A stretch of DNA of 64,000 bases. Origin: Pagrus major (taxonomy: Eukaryota; Chordata; Actinopteri; Spariformes; Sparidae). The stretch covers positions 9,567,381 through 9,631,380 of the forward strand of contig NC_133233.1 in assembly GCF_040436345.1 (NCBI RefSeq). Direction: 5' to 3'. The position numbers were made by a program, and so were the translations under genes. The notes beneath the pieces were generated by a model. The model made no database searches. It saw nothing but the letters and a program-made list of their open reading frames with translations, and was not told the DNA's origin. Shown here one piece after another: positions 41,961 to 54,140 of the stretch. Every line of letters begins with the position of its first letter. Within the stretch, counting starts at the first letter, position 1.

Positions 41961-42401
41961 ATAAAAAATATCACACCTTGGTAAAAAAAAAGACAGTTGA
42001 AGCTGTTATCCTGACTTTTAGTATCTTGTATGGGTCATTTTCCAAATAATCCTACACTTCTGCTCATGCTTCATAGTGTATTTTTGGTAGCCTCTATTTA
42101 AATCTTCTTCATCATCAAATTAAATTACTTTTCAAGAGCTTCCAGGCCAATTCTAGTAGCTAACACAACATCATTTGAGCCAGAGATCAAGGTTTATTAC
42201 AGTTGCAACACTAAGAAATGTTATACTGAGAACTAGCAGACTTTACAGAAGCTCACCGACAACTGTTAAAGGGTAACTCCACCGATTTAGTAGTAAAGTG
42301 AAAAAAGTAGAATAAAGCCTTTTTGTGGCTCCAGAGGTACTGCAAGTGATCGGATAAATTACCTCCAGTGATGTCACCCAGTGGCTTAGTTGCATTGTGG
42401 G

Positions 42402-43167
42402 CAGTGTTGGGTGTAACGCGTTACTTTGTAACGCGTTACTGTAATCAGATTACTTTTTCAAGTAACTAGTAGTGTAAGGCATTACTCTACTGAAAATAGT
42501 AATAATATTACAATTTTCCGGGCTCGTTACTTGCGTTACATTTGCTAGTAGCTACCAGCTACTTCACCACACACGCATCACACAAAACAGCACGGAGGGA
42601 GGGGGGGGGCGTGAATGGATCAGTGATTGGTTGGGGTTTGACACGAGGTATCATTTACCATCACCGATTGGTCGCCAGCGGCACCCGCCAGGGCAGATGG
42701 GTAAAAAATGGAAGAGTCAACAAGTCCGGAGCATGTTGCTGCTGCTGCTTCTGCTAGCTCGTGTCCTGAAGAAGGCACCGCTCTGCAAAAAACCTCGTTC
42801 GACGGCTGGAAATTCAACCACTATTTTCAATATTAGTTAATATTTCTTTGTATTTGATTGCACAAGTACACTTGTTTGTATTTGCACTAGACAATGTTAA
42901 TTGAGGAAGTTAAACAGCATGTAGGCCAGTCTGTTGTTGGGTTAATAAAGACCTTCAAGAAGACTCCTCCTTTGTCTGCTCTCTTTCCATCTTATGCATC
43001 TCAGGCAATTTTAGAGTAAGTAGAAAAAAAGTAACTAGTAATATAACTAGTAATATAACTAGTTACTTTCTCCAGGGAGTAATATAGTAGTGTAAGGCAT
43101 TACTATTTTTGAGAGTAATATGTAATCTGTAATATATTACTTTTTAAAGTAACTAGCCCCAACACTG
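42402..43167 (+). mobile_element. Non-autonomous hAT transposon, 766 bp
   Basis: The ends CAGTGTTGGG and CCCAACACTG are perfect inverted repeats. The 8-bp target duplication ATTGTGGG is perfect (42394-42401 and 43168-43175). Both ends carry repeated GTAACGCGTTAC / AGTAACTAGT palindromes, the sub-terminal motifs to which hAT transposases usually bind. Inside is a short transposase-like first exon (42708-42836) and about 300 bp of non-coding sequence. It lacks a catalytic domain. Confidence 0.92.
42708..42836 (+). pseudogene. Probable first-exon remnant of the hAT transposase
   Basis: The 42-codon frame begins MEESTSPEHVAAAASASS and ends GWKFNHYFQY before TAG. The acidic-then-alanine/serine start followed by W-K-F/HYF suits the N-terminus of a hAT transposase just before its BED-type finger. 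No cysteines follow. The identification is by general pattern and could be wrong. Confidence 0.45.
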
Positions 43168-43309
43168 ATTGTGGGTAACTTAGGCGGAGGGTTTTGAAAA
43201 GAATGAAGAACACGTGGTACAAAAATGGCAACATCTCTGATTCTGCTGTCCTAAATGAGTCCACCAGCGTTATAGGGATGCAATGATAAAACAGTGGACT
43301 GCTTTTCAG

Positions 43310-43495
43310 AACCTGGCGCCTACAACACTCACAGTGAAACTCAGCCACTGAGTGACATCACTGGAGGCAATTTATCAGATTACGTGCAGCTTCCTCTGGA
43401 GCCACAAAGGGCTTTGTACAACTTTTTTCACATAGACCCCCCAAGACCCGTAAACACAATTCAGTGTGTACAATTGGTGGAGTTACCCTTTAAAT
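43310..43495 (-). repeat. Dispersed repeat B, reversed copy
   Basis: On the minus strand it reads TTTAAAGGGTAACTCCACCAATTG...GTTTACGGGTCTTGGGG...GTGGCTCCAGAGGAAGC...TTGCCTCCAGTGATGTCACTCAGTGGCTGAG. It is inverted with respect to the copy ending at 43240, so the two can pair over about 150 bp. Confidence 0.83.
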
Positions 43496-44450
43496 TAGGT
43501 TCCTGTACAACAGTCCCTGCTCTGATGCTGCTGCAGAGGCTCTAAAGAATCAAACATTCTCAGCAGATGATCTACTTTGGTGACAGGCTTTGCAGAGTGT
43601 TCAGTCTCCTGATGCATTGTGATGATCACATCTGCTGACTCAAAAGTCAGTAACCATCCTCCAAACGTTACACACTGTACTTCTTTGTTCTCTTTTCTTT
43701 TTAGTTACTTTGAACTTTTGGCCTTCTGCCACTCGCATTCACATTGCACACACGTCAGCAAACAGATAAATGATTACACATAGCTTTTGTGTCATACATA
43801 TTACATCATTAATGATGTAGTGTTACTGGCAGTACATTGGTTTCTATTTGTAGCGTTCATACTGTATTTAGTCCAGTCTCACTGTAGCTTGTTCTCCCTA
43901 TGGTCAGTTCTGTCTGTGTTGAGGCCACTTCCTTCTGCTCACTTCTGTTCACTTTATGTTAACTTGTCATGGCTCCAGTTCAGTTGAACTCTTCTGGGCC
44001 CAGAACTTTTGTTGCACAAACGTGTGAATGACTTTCTAGATTTTTTGGGTAAATAAATCCCTATTTTTGAAAATCCCCGTGTGACTCCTCGTGCCTGCCA
44101 ACTCAGTGGCTCAGTGGTGGGATCAGCCTGTTCTTTTTCTTTCATTCATTACAGCAATTCAACATCATGAGTCATGCAACAGTAAATGTATGACTCAGTG
44201 TTGTTGTTTCCTTGTGTGCGAAAGTTGTTTCAAACTCCTGCCATTTTTTAAATGACCTATCTTTATGGGTCTTTAAGATTGAACAATGTGTTAAAGACTC
44301 ATTTCTGGGTTTCCTTCCTGTGGTGCTGTAGCTTCTGGAACTTTTTGGCGAGTGTCATGAAAAAATGTTGGTCCATGTACCCAAATCCAAATAGATAAAA
44401 TTTTGGGATTGTTTTGCCATAAACTGCCAAAATGTTGTTTAAAATTGTTA
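43496..44450. other. No gene recognised
   Basis: Non-coding. Frames below 100 codons have no family resemblance. Confidence 0.6.
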
Positions 44451-44465
44451 AAAATAGCTCTGAAG

Positions 44466-44658
44466 GGGTGCTCCAGTAGCTCAGTTGGTAGAGCATAAGC
44501 CCCATGTACTGAGGCTTTGTCCTCTCTGCAATGGCCCAGCATTCGAGTGTGACCTGCTGCCCTTTGGTGCGTGTCATCCCCATTCCCCAGTCATCTCTGT
44601 AAGCTGTCCTACAAATGAAGCCATCAAAAGGCCAAAAAATACATTTGAAAATAAAAAT
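44466..44658 (+). mobile_element. tRNA-derived SINE
   Basis: It has an A box (TAGCTCAGTTGG, 44477-44488) and a degenerate B box (GCATTCGAGTG, 44539-44549), then a non-tRNA body (GACCTGCTGCCCTTTGGTGC...GCTGTCCTACAAATGAAGCC...) and an A-rich tail. Imperfect 14-bp target duplications flank it (AAATAGCTCTGAAG, 44452-44465; AAATAGTTCTGGAG, 44659-44672; 12 of 14 match). The cloverleaf is not intact, so it is not a tRNA gene. Confidence 0.85.
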
Positions 44659-44672
44659 AAATAGTTCTGGAG

Positions 44673-47444
44673 CCCTCCATGTCAAAATTGAGTGTCCAGT
44701 TTCCTCGAATACACTTAATGTTTGATCATACTTGTGCACAAAAATCCCAACTCCAGCTGAAGTACAGAGTTATGACTAGGGCCAGAGTGCACATCTTCAT
44801 GCCCTTCGCCCTCTCGCTCGTCCTCCCCAGGACAGCAGGTCCCATCAACACTGCTGTCCCGCTTCACAGCCATGACAAGGCACCATTTGGCCAGAAGATG
44901 TTTAACCATGTCCCAGGGCACCAGCTGGCACTCAAACGCACTTCACATTTCCCTCCAAAGTGAGCCTCCTGTCGTCCATCCGTACTCCCAGGAGCTGAGA
45001 GGAGGGGTGGTGGTGGGTGGGAGGGTCGAGGGCAGGAGTGGCGAGAGGAGGGGTGGGCTAACAGGCAAACACTAAAGGTTACCATCCCCATTTCACATCA
45101 AATATCAAGGACACCAGTAATTACCGCATACAGCTGAGAGGTTCCGACACTGGCGTAGGGTATCTCTTCTATCTGACCTTGTGATAGCCTGGACTGAAAC
45201 ACTGGGAGCTCATACTGGAAGGGTGACTACTGAAGAAAAAGAAGAAAAAAAAAAAAGACTTGAAAATGACGCTCACTAATTACAATGCTCCCACAGTGCA
45301 GTGCACCCTAATTGTATGTCAGGATGTGTCCAGTACTCCTGTCTCTCTGGCATAGGTTCTCAAGAAAATAGATTTCTCCCTGGATTTGATCCCATTGCCT
45401 CGGTGCAAACACAGCCCACCCTCCTCACCTTTTTGTCAATGTCGCAAAGCGTAATACAAGTTAAAGACCCCCACCAGCCATCTGAGCTGGGTTAAATTTA
45501 TATTGAAGGTTAACTGGGAACACACATAAAGCAGCGAGGAAGGATTAAGAGAGAAAAAAAGAAGCATAAAACTGGTAGGAAACACAGAAGAAATTCACAG
45601 CGCTTATTAACATCCCTCTGTTACTCAGTGTTGCGTGTGGCTAGGGCTGCAGAATGAACCGAGGGTGTGAGTGTGTGAATTTCTGCTCGTCTGCTTTGTG
45701 GGTGGGCACAGGGCCGGGGCTGCATGTGCTGGCTGGGCTAATACGGAGTCAACCGGGAGAATTTGATCCCTGGTTTGGAAGGCCAGGCGCATTGTTAAAT
45801 TCCCGGATTAGGCGGCTGTAAAGGGAGGGAATGTTAACTGTGCTGGTCAGCAGGCTCGGCCGGGATCAGCACGCTTATTGAGGCCGCTCTGAGCGGCTGT
45901 CACCGGCTGATAGCGTGAGATGACATGACGCCCAGCCGTGTCTGTCGCTCCCCACTGACCCACATATCACACCTACCTACAGAAAGTCCCAAATAACTGT
46001 GCTAAAATCTGCCGTGCCTGTTAATTAATTCTCACAATAGGTCAGCCAGCTGCGGGCTAATGTCGAACATGCTTGGACTGCATGTCTGCCTCAGCTGAGA
46101 ATTTGTCCTAGAAATAAAGAAATAAGCAGCTCCACCTTCATGATATCAAACTAGATAAAGAGCACGCTCTCTATGAATAAATGTTTCGGGAATATGTTTA
46201 CAGCTAAAGCGCCTGAGCTCAAAATAAGAATCCCGACAATATAGCACACCTGCGCTAAGAATAGCCATGATGCATAACTGTAACTGTGGCATGTATGAGA
46301 GGGGGTGCATGTCTTACAATGGAAGCGAGGAGTGGGGAAGTCTCCAACCGAGAATGATCAATTAGAAGCTCGCTCAGGTAGCCCACGCGCTGTCATGGCT
46401 TATTTGGGTTGTTGTTGCCACTGCCGTTGTTTATTGAGCCCCAGCCATTAGGGTTTGTTGAGGAAGAGGTGGTGCTGTGCGTCTGTGCTTTGCACCCCCC
46501 ACCCTCTTGTTTTGTTCCCTAGGGAAGGCAGCCGTGTCTCCAGTCATTACAGGCTGTGTGTTTGAGGTGAGCGGGCTGCTGTGTGTCTACACTCGGCTCT
46601 TCAGTCTTTTCGAAAAGCCAGCCGCTCCCCTCCTGCCTGCCTGCCCGCCTGCCTGCTCAGTCTGAGTTTGTGTTGCAGCGGGGAGGCAGTGGCTCGTGTC
46701 ATTACTCTCTGGGGCATTGCCCCGGCCCTGTTTGTCTGTCTGTTTACCTGTCTGCTTTAGTCTGCCAGCTTGTCTGTCCGTCTTTTCGTGTCACCTTCCT
46801 GCTGCTGCGTGGAGGGCCTCGTGGTGTCTGTCCTGCAGTAAGGCTTCAAAATGACACCGGTTTGGTGCTCAGGGCAGAGACAAGTTCACACACTCTTCAT
46901 TATTAGCGTCAACATGTTGTGCTGTGGAATGGTTGAGTGTTAGTCAGTGCTTGTTAGGGCAGCGGCAAGGGTGCCAGGGTGGTGCCTATTAAAATAGGCT
47001 TAATTTGGTTTTAGGGAACTGCATGTTGTGATCCACAGGAGGCTTTGTGGTGTTTTGTTTGCTTGACTGTTATCACTATTAATAGTCAGTGTTGGAAAGT
47101 AACAAGTGTATTTACTGCACATACTGCTACTTTATACGGACTCCATTTTAGGATAATATTGTACTTCTTACACTTGTTAAAGATTAAAAAAATCGAAAAT
47201 GAGCAAATAAAATAGTTATACAGTAAATAAAACCACAAACAATATAAAATAGGTAAAATTAGCTCTGAAGCATAATCCAATAATATAATATGACAATGAA
47301 AGAGACTATTTTGCTACATTTTGCTGATAATACTACTAAATTGTAATATTATTAGTCTTACTTAAAGCTACAGTTTGAATAAGTAGCTTATTCAGGTTTC
47401 TGCCGAGTTATATTAAAGGGTTAATCCCTTATTATTTAAATAAG
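44673..47444. other. Mostly repeat-poor; GC-richer patches at 44810-45060 and 45640-46000
   Basis: No gene is recognised. 44990-45060 is G-rich (GGGGTGGTGGTGGGTGGGAGG). 45700-46000 is CpG-containing and unique-looking, a possible enhancer or conserved element. 46480-46900 has thymine-rich frames and CTGC/CTGT simple repeats. Confidence 0.5.
46632..46655 (+). repeat. (CTGC)n microsatellite
   Basis: CTGCCTGCCTGCCCGCCTGCCTGC: about six units with one change. A looser TGTC/CTGT-rich stretch follows at 46728-46785. Confidence 0.9.
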
Positions 47445-47660
47445 TGGAAGCAGACAACTTTTAACATTTCCAAATGGTATTAATGTCGGCGCCGCTGTCA
47501 AAGAGACAACTGAATGGTTTTTCATTTTCCTCATAGTGGCAACTAACAACAACACAGGACCAAACGTGACTTTATTTATTCGTTTAGTCGATAATGGAGC
47601 TGTGAAAGCAGATAGAAATGCTGCAAGGCTGCCAGGCTGCCAGGATCGCCAGTCAACCTT
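47445..47660 (+). repeat. Dispersed repeat A, copy 2 (partner 13178-13440)
   Basis: Same orientation and word order as copy 1: ACATTTCCAAATGGTATTAATG, TTTTTCATTTTCC, AACAACACAGGACCAAACGTGA, AAAGCAGATAGAAATGC, GCCAGGCTGCC. Confidence 0.8.
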
Positions 47661-47772
47661 CATTTTCCAGACAATTAGCCAAGTTTATAACAAATCTAAA
47701 TGCAGAGGGTGTCATCATTCTATAGCCAACTGCTGCCAGTTTAATTGAATCTTGAAGTTACTACTAGCACAC

Positions 47773-48162
47773 GGTTAGCTTAGCATAAAGACTGGCAACA
47801 GCTAGCATGGTGCTGTCCACAGGTGTGAAAATACCTACCAGCATCTCTGAGGCTCACACATTATGTATTGTTCCTTTAATCCTTACAAAAACTGTGTAGA
47901 ATAACAAGTTGTCATTTAAACACGTGGTCATCTGCCAGACTAGTTCCTGGCCTAGCGTGGTAACTTCCTGGAGTGCTATCGTCACTCTGAAGTTGATGGG
48001 CAATCAGCGGAAATCCAGGAAGGCATTTGCAGAGTAAACACAGATATAAGGTGTTAACTTGTGAGCTGTAGAGGTGCCGGTAGGCTGATTTTGTCATGGT
48101 CGGACAAAGCCAAGTTAGCTGTTACCTCTCTTTTTTCAGTCTTCATGCTAAGCTAAGCTAAC
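47773..48162. repeat. Large imperfect palindrome (inverted-repeat element)
   Basis: The left arm 47773-47866 (GGTTAGCTTAGCATAAAGAC...CTACCAGCATCTCTGAGGCTCAC) is complementary to the right arm 48052-48162 (GTGAGCTGTAGAGGTGCCGGTAGG...GTCTTCATGCTAAGCTAAGC). The spacer of about 185 bp contains a second weak inverted part. The element probably extends right to about 48285 (AAAATGTTGAACTATCAC). It is MITE-like and recalled as common in fish; a transcript would fold into a long hairpin. Confidence 0.82.
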
Positions 48163-48289
48163 CAGCTGCTGATTGTGGCTTTATATTTAACATACAGACG
48201 TGAAAGTGGTGTCAATCTTTTCGTGAAACTCTTGGTGATAAACTGGAGGGAGTATTTTCTAAAATGTTGAACTATCACATTAAAAGACC

Positions 48290-50770
48290 TCAGTTCTTCT
48301 TCTACGACTCAGTGTTAACAGTAGAAAGACACACAGCATCATTAGCAGCAGGCAGTTTAGTAGTTGCAGTAGTAATAATAGAAGGAGAAGTTAAAAGTTG
48401 CAGTCTTAGTCTTAATGGTCCCATATAGCAGGAAGTTATATTTAATTGCAGACTGGGCTTTTCGGTAGAGTAGCCTTAAAGAGACGGAGGGTGAACAGAG
48501 GTGCTGCAACAACAGACAGTGATTTTTTGAGCATTTAAGCATGTAAACATTTTCCGGTAGACGCCCAGGAAGAAAATATAAACCTGAAAATGCATAACAC
48601 GGGACCTTTAATGAAAGCACTTGAAAGTAGCAGTGGGAGTGATACTGGCAGTATTAGAACTGACTCATTACCTGCCTCATCTACCTATAAAGAAGACTTC
48701 AAACTTCCCTAGTCAGGCATCACTCTACACCAACGTCTATCTGACAAGTAATTAAAGCCATTAGTATGCACAGTTTGCACTCGGTATATTTGTTTATGTC
48801 AGCCCTATTCCCCGGAGCCTGAGGTGGTGTGATGGCATAATTCACCACTCAGTCTGTATTCCCGGAAACTGCTGCTCGGAACAACAAGTTTCATTGGAAA
48901 GCAGTCATGAGATATGAATGAGTCACTCTCAGCTGGGCAGAGGTATCTGCTGAGGGGGGGTGAGGGAGAGAGAGAGAGACTCTAACATCGATGATTATCA
49001 TCTGATTGCCGCAGCGACCAGATGATGATGTACAAACAGGAACACATGTTGTTCTGTGGCAACCTTGATGATTATTTATTGAGCCTATGTTTGCCTTGTT
49101 ATTGTTAGCTGGAATGGGAACTGAATCCTGCAGTGTATGGGTCACCTTAGATCAAAGTGTGCACTCAAGTGTTCACTCTCACAGCATATCCATTATGTAA
49201 GCTTGGGAAAATGGACTTACAAGGTTTAAATGAATGGGGCTAACATGGTAACAATTATGCTAAAGAAAAACTCACAATGGAACACGACAAAAGCAACGGC
49301 ATAATAGGTTATGGAGGGACACAAGGGGTTTTCAGGATAGGATTTCCTTTTGATAGGGAAAGAAAACACCTAAAGTGTGGGGACAGAGGGAGGGCGACGG
49401 AGGGGAGGAACTGGTGAAAGGAAATGCCGATGACACACAGATCAAATAAATGACATAACTGTTCAAAGTTCAGCAGCGTTCACTGGCAAGTGAGGTCATA
49501 GTGGGCAGGATTTGTTACTTTGGCAACAGCAAGCTGTTAGCCTGCCCACTATCTGTGTCCTAATGTACAGACAGGCGCTGAGTCAACAAAGCCCGTGTTT
49601 GGAGTCAACCTTTAAAAGTCACGACCTTAGCAAAAGGTGCAGTGCAGCTGATGTGTTTCCTATACAGCACGGATAGCTAAAGTTCACACTGTGCATTAGC
49701 CGCTGTTGATGAGCTCTCCTGACAAAAAAACACAATTATAATAAAGTAGCAGCTCACAGTAAAGATTTCCAAAGTTCATCCTTTACAGTGCCATAAACTT
49801 TGCTTTGATGAATCTTATCCTGCATGTTGATTCATACAAGGAAGCAGAATCTTAATGCGATGACCAAAGGCTTACTCATAGGGCCGCAGCTCCAGGTTTC
49901 TCTTTAAGTCATCTATTAGAAAACTTAAGCAATTGGAGAAAAGTCCCTCTACCTGTGACAAAACAAAAGCGTTTCTCTTTCCTTTTGTGTTTCCGTTCAG
50001 TCCTCTGATCAGCGAGTGCAGCAGAGGACTCGGATGACTTCAATCCGAAACTGATCTGTGACCCAGATCTGCGGCAATAAGCGATAGATCTCAGTGGGGA
50101 TAAGCATGATAAGCACGCAGCAGAGTCACATTGTTCAAAGTTGTGTGAGGACAAAGACCCCCCGGGCAGAGGCCTGTCTCCCAGGTCACTGGCTCGGAGG
50201 GAGACGTGAACTCAGATAGCACCGTGAGGGAGTTACATCGTAAAACACTGATTTGGTATCAGATTGTGACCAGGTACAAAAAAGCTTATCATGTTAAAGG
50301 TTTTTTTATTTTTTTATTTAGTAGATCAGTTCAGCTCAGTTCAACAAAATGAGGACGTCCCTCAAAAGTAAAAACACGCGTGTTAGGGTCTTTTTGTGCG
50401 GATTAAAAATTGGGATCAGAATCAGTTTTAGGCTGGGATTAAAGTTCAATCTCAGCACTGAATACTGAGGGTTAATGAATGACTGCAAGGCTTCTCACAT
50501 GTATAGGAATACAATCACACGTCTGTGTCTGTGACCCCGGCTGCACAGCAAATAGGCACTATATGTCAAGGATGAAACAATGAACAGAATGAACACTGTA
50601 AATAGTTTTGAGATCCAAAACTTTGAATCGTGATTTCCATGTTCACAAAATTATAAAAATGTTATAGACTTCTACACATTCAGGGCTCGAGGCAGCTTTA
50701 TGGCTGAGACGGGCCGCCTCGCCTGAAACTAGGTCATAAAATTCATACACTTTTATGAAATGAAACATTA
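48290..50770. other. No gene recognised; includes repeat E copy 2 at 48475-48615
   Basis: 48475-48615 shares GGTGAACAGAGGTGCTGCA and GACCTGAAAATGCATAA with 33640-33960. The rest is non-coding with a short GAGAGA run near 48965. Frames up to 87 codons lack motifs. Confidence 0.55.
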
Positions 50771-51240
50771 ACCTTAAAGGAAAAGTTCACCCAAATATGT
50801 AAATTCAGTCATTATCTACTCAGGCTCGTGCCAATAGAAAGTCGGGTGAAGTTTTGTAGTCCACAGAACATTTCTGGAGCTTCACAGCAGAACAGCGCTG
50901 CAGCGTTCTCCTAAACAACTGAAGTAGATGGGGACTTGTTTTTAGCTTAGCAGCTAAAGTAAAGATTTTGGCTTAGAAAGAGTGCAAACAACAGCCTTTC
51001 AAATCAATTTTGGGATCTCATTGCTTCTGGAAAATCGGATTACAGTGGACAAACTGAGACGTTTTATGGTTATTTTGTTTTTTACGATTGTTTATTTACA
51101 TTTTAAAACTGTTCTGCTGTATCGGAGAATGCTGCAACGCTGTTTTGGGAGAACTTCTCCTTTTGGAAGAAAAGAACACACTGTGGCTATTGTTCAGGCT
51201 GTTAGTAGGCAACATCCTAAACAATAGCCACGATAGTGTA
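50771..51240 (+). repeat. Dispersed repeat F (partner at 57688-57735)
   Basis: It begins AACCTTAAAGGAAAAGTTCACCCAAATATG...CAGTCATTATCTACTCA and continues GTAGTCCACAGAACATTTCTGGAGCTTCACAGCAGAACAGCGCTGCAGCGTTCTCC. The first 50 bp recur at 57688-57735. Within the unit, GCGCTGCAGCGTTCTCC (about 50895) and GGAGAATGCTGCAACGC (about 51125) are inverted, so it too is palindromic. Confidence 0.75.
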
Positions 51241-52884
51241 TAAACAGTGACCATGAGACACAACGCTTAAAAATCAGGGTGGTTTACCTCCTCATCCAAA
51301 CAATTCACTGGGGGAAACCCTGTACATTTGTGGATGTTGCTGGGATTTTTTGTTGAAAAAAGTAGGTTTTTAACCACCACAAGAGAATAAAACTAGAAAC
51401 AATCTCTAGCATTGTACACACTTTATGAAATGAGATATTAACCTTTAGGAGAAAAGAGCAGAGAGCGGTTATTGTTTAGGAAAAATGGTATTTTAGAAAC
51501 CGAACACAGGAAGAAAATATAAATCAATTAATCAGATTTTCCACTAAAGTTCTTGAATTCTTGAGGCCAATTAAGACAACAGTCACTTCCCTGTGACAGG
51601 AATGACTAACAGATTACAGCTGATATAGTTTCTGTAACACTGTATGACTATGAAACTATGAGTCAGTCTCCAGAACTGGGTGATATGAGATCCTGTATCA
51701 GAGTCTGAGAACACAGTAGTCAGCTCAGCGTGTTCATGGTCATGGTAACCTGATCGTAACCCCGCTCCATACGCCCCCCCGCTCCCTCGTCTTTCTCTCC
51801 CACACCCAGAAGTGTAGAATGAATACATCCCAGTTCCCTAATCAGTGGGTTGGGTCTGTGTTTATACCGTGGCCTTGATAAATACCACCCCCGAAACAGC
51901 CAGGGAGCGCTGGTTCCCACAGAGGTTGGCAGAAAATAATAAAATACTTAACATTCCTCCACCCTGTGTAATGGTAGTAGCCTTTAGTGCCGAGCTGGCA
52001 TCAATGAAGGGAAAAACAACTTTCAGCCCCCTGAATGCACCACCCTGCGTGAAACAATGACCATTGAACTGTCCTGCAAAATTTTCCAGCACTTGTAAGA
52101 TCTACCTCTGAAATCTCTCCCTGCGTGACTGTAATGTTCAGAAACAAAGCGCTACTTGAAATCTTTGGCTGGCACAATGTGTTTTTGGTAGGAGTGAAAG
52201 AAGCTCAGCCAGGAGGGGGGTACGTGTGGTCCCCTCGCTGTTTGTTTTTCCAGAAACGGCTATTTGTTTCATTTGAACAGAGACTCCTGAGGGTGAGGAG
52301 AGCGTCTCTGTAGATAAGAGAAACCGACTCTGTTGCTATTCACTCGAGTGATAACCTCAAGGCCGTATGACACAGCCTGCATGGTCACTGGTGATTTGCT
52401 GTTGTCAAAACACCGTGACTATACACAAGGTTACGTACTGACACACACTGAAAGTGGATTACAGTGTATTGTGAAGGCTTCTGGTGGTCTGAAACTGCCA
52501 AGATCCCACTTACTGTAACATTTATAGGGTTTTCCAAGCGGAACAAGGAGTGCTTTCAATTGTAGTCCAAATCCCAAATTTGATTAGATTTTATAACTAT
52601 GTAATTGTATTTTTTTATTAAATAAAGCCACAATGTGTGTTAACAAACATATCAAACATATGAAAGTGAGATTTATAGTATGTTTCACTTCCAATCCAGG
52701 GTATTATGATAATTTTCTGGCTTCCTGGTGTGTGATCATGCTCATGTGGCACTGGAAATAGAACCCGCTCTCTGTCCTCATTGGTTATTTCTGTTTTGTA
52801 ATATGTTTTTCTTGTCTCTAACTTTTTCATAATTGAATCAAAGGTTAAATAAATAAATATGAGACTACTATTGAACTTCTGGCT
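51241..52884. other. No gene recognised
   Basis: Non-coding, with repeat-like pieces to about 51500. 51720-52320 is more balanced in composition and repeat-poor. Overlapping 60-81 codon frames on both strands show no domain. Confidence 0.55.
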
Positions 52885-54140
52885 CTGCAAGGTTACACTT
52901 TCAGCATGGTGGTGCTTTTAGATAATGTTAGTGTGCCCCCATGCTTACAGTGATTATGCATGTTATTGTTTAGCATGTTAACCATCTTTGTTTAACATGA
53001 TAACATTTTCTAATTTTCTTAACACAAAGCACAGCTGAGGCTGATGGGAATGTCACTAGTTTTGCTGTTATTTGGTTGTGAACCAAAGCTAAAATTTTGA
53101 CCTGATGATGGTGCTAAATTCAATTTCTTTGGAATCCAACATGTTTTTTAGGGTGGCAGGTATATATATACCGAATATAATGGCAATCTATGCTACAGAT
53201 GTTGTACAGCTTGTTCTCATTCCCAAATTGTCAAATACCAACGTTTTGTCTCTCATACAGATGTACAAGGTGTCCTCTTGTCCAGCTTTCAACTAACTCA
53301 AAGTGAAAATCCATCAATGACAAGATGAGATGCTCAGAGCAACTGATCCAGCCGTCCATTAATTCAAATATTAATGCAAAGTAGTATTTAGAGAGACAAA
53401 GCCCGTGTAGGGAGGAGATCAAGGTCAACGGATTGGTTAAACACAGACTGTCCACCCTTAGGACTGCTGTTCGTGTCCTGAAACCAAAACCGAGTCAACA
53501 ATATTTTCCTAAACCAAACCAAGACGTTTTGGTGCCTACACCTAACCAAACTGCAACCATTTCACAACATTAACCATGTGCTTGAAGGCAAACTTCAAAA
53601 GCGCGTCTCATACAGACCTCAGTAATTGAAGAACCTGGGAATTAGAATAGCTTAAATACTTCAGTCTCAACCAAAGTAGTGGAATGACTGACATTGCCAT
53701 CTGTATTTTTTGCTATCTTTTCAGAGTAAGACTAAAAAAATTTGCTGCCTTTTGCAGCTTGACTGCCAATTTGGCAGTATTCGGTAGCACAGCAATGCAC
53801 CTCCTTGTCCTCTCCTTGTCCCCCATAAATCAGACTCAGGGACACTGGACAATGGGCAGAAAACCAACACCATGAATGCTTTTTCTCACCAAGATTTATT
53901 TATGTATTATCTACAAACCAATCCCAAAGAAAACTTTACAAAGATGCTTTAAGAACATCAGAACCAAGTATCGTGATGTTTTGCGAACGTCCGTTTTGAA
54001 TCACGTTGGAGTGCAGGTGCGAACTGGCTGCTGTGCTAACCTCAGTATATTTAAAACTGATGTATTTACAAGTTCAGTATTGATCAATGTAGGAGTTATA
54101 TGGACTGCCTCCTATAAAAAAACAAAACAAAAAACAAACT
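52885..54140. repeat. Cluster of old interspersed repeat segments
   Basis: 52885-53120 (AGCATGTTAACC...GCACAGCTGAGGCTGATGGGAATGTCACTAGTTTTGC...AAATTTTGACCTGATGATGG) and 53455-53600 (AGGACTGCTGTTCGTGTCCTGAAACC...GTTTTGGTGCCTACACCTAACC) are patterns I remember as abundant in fish. The 53970-54000 part (GTTTTGCGAACGTCCGTTTTGAATCA) may belong to the second one. Confidence 0.5.

Larger units (their letters stand above)
41995..43240 (+). repeat. Dispersed repeat B, long copy split by a hAT transposon
   Basis: The repeat runs 41995-42401 and resumes at 43176-43240. Removing 42402-43175 (element plus one TSD copy) restores GCATTGTGGGTAACTTAGG, the exact word order of the other copies. This proves the hAT element landed later than the repeat. 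Confidence 0.85.

Noticed and set aside
44466-44540. tRNA gene
   Set aside because: The A box is good, but the B box is degenerate and the acceptor and anticodon stems do not pair; the body and flanking duplications identify a SINE.
44299-44739. 146-codon minus-strand frame
   Set aside because: It runs through the SINE and its flanks and has no recognisable domain.
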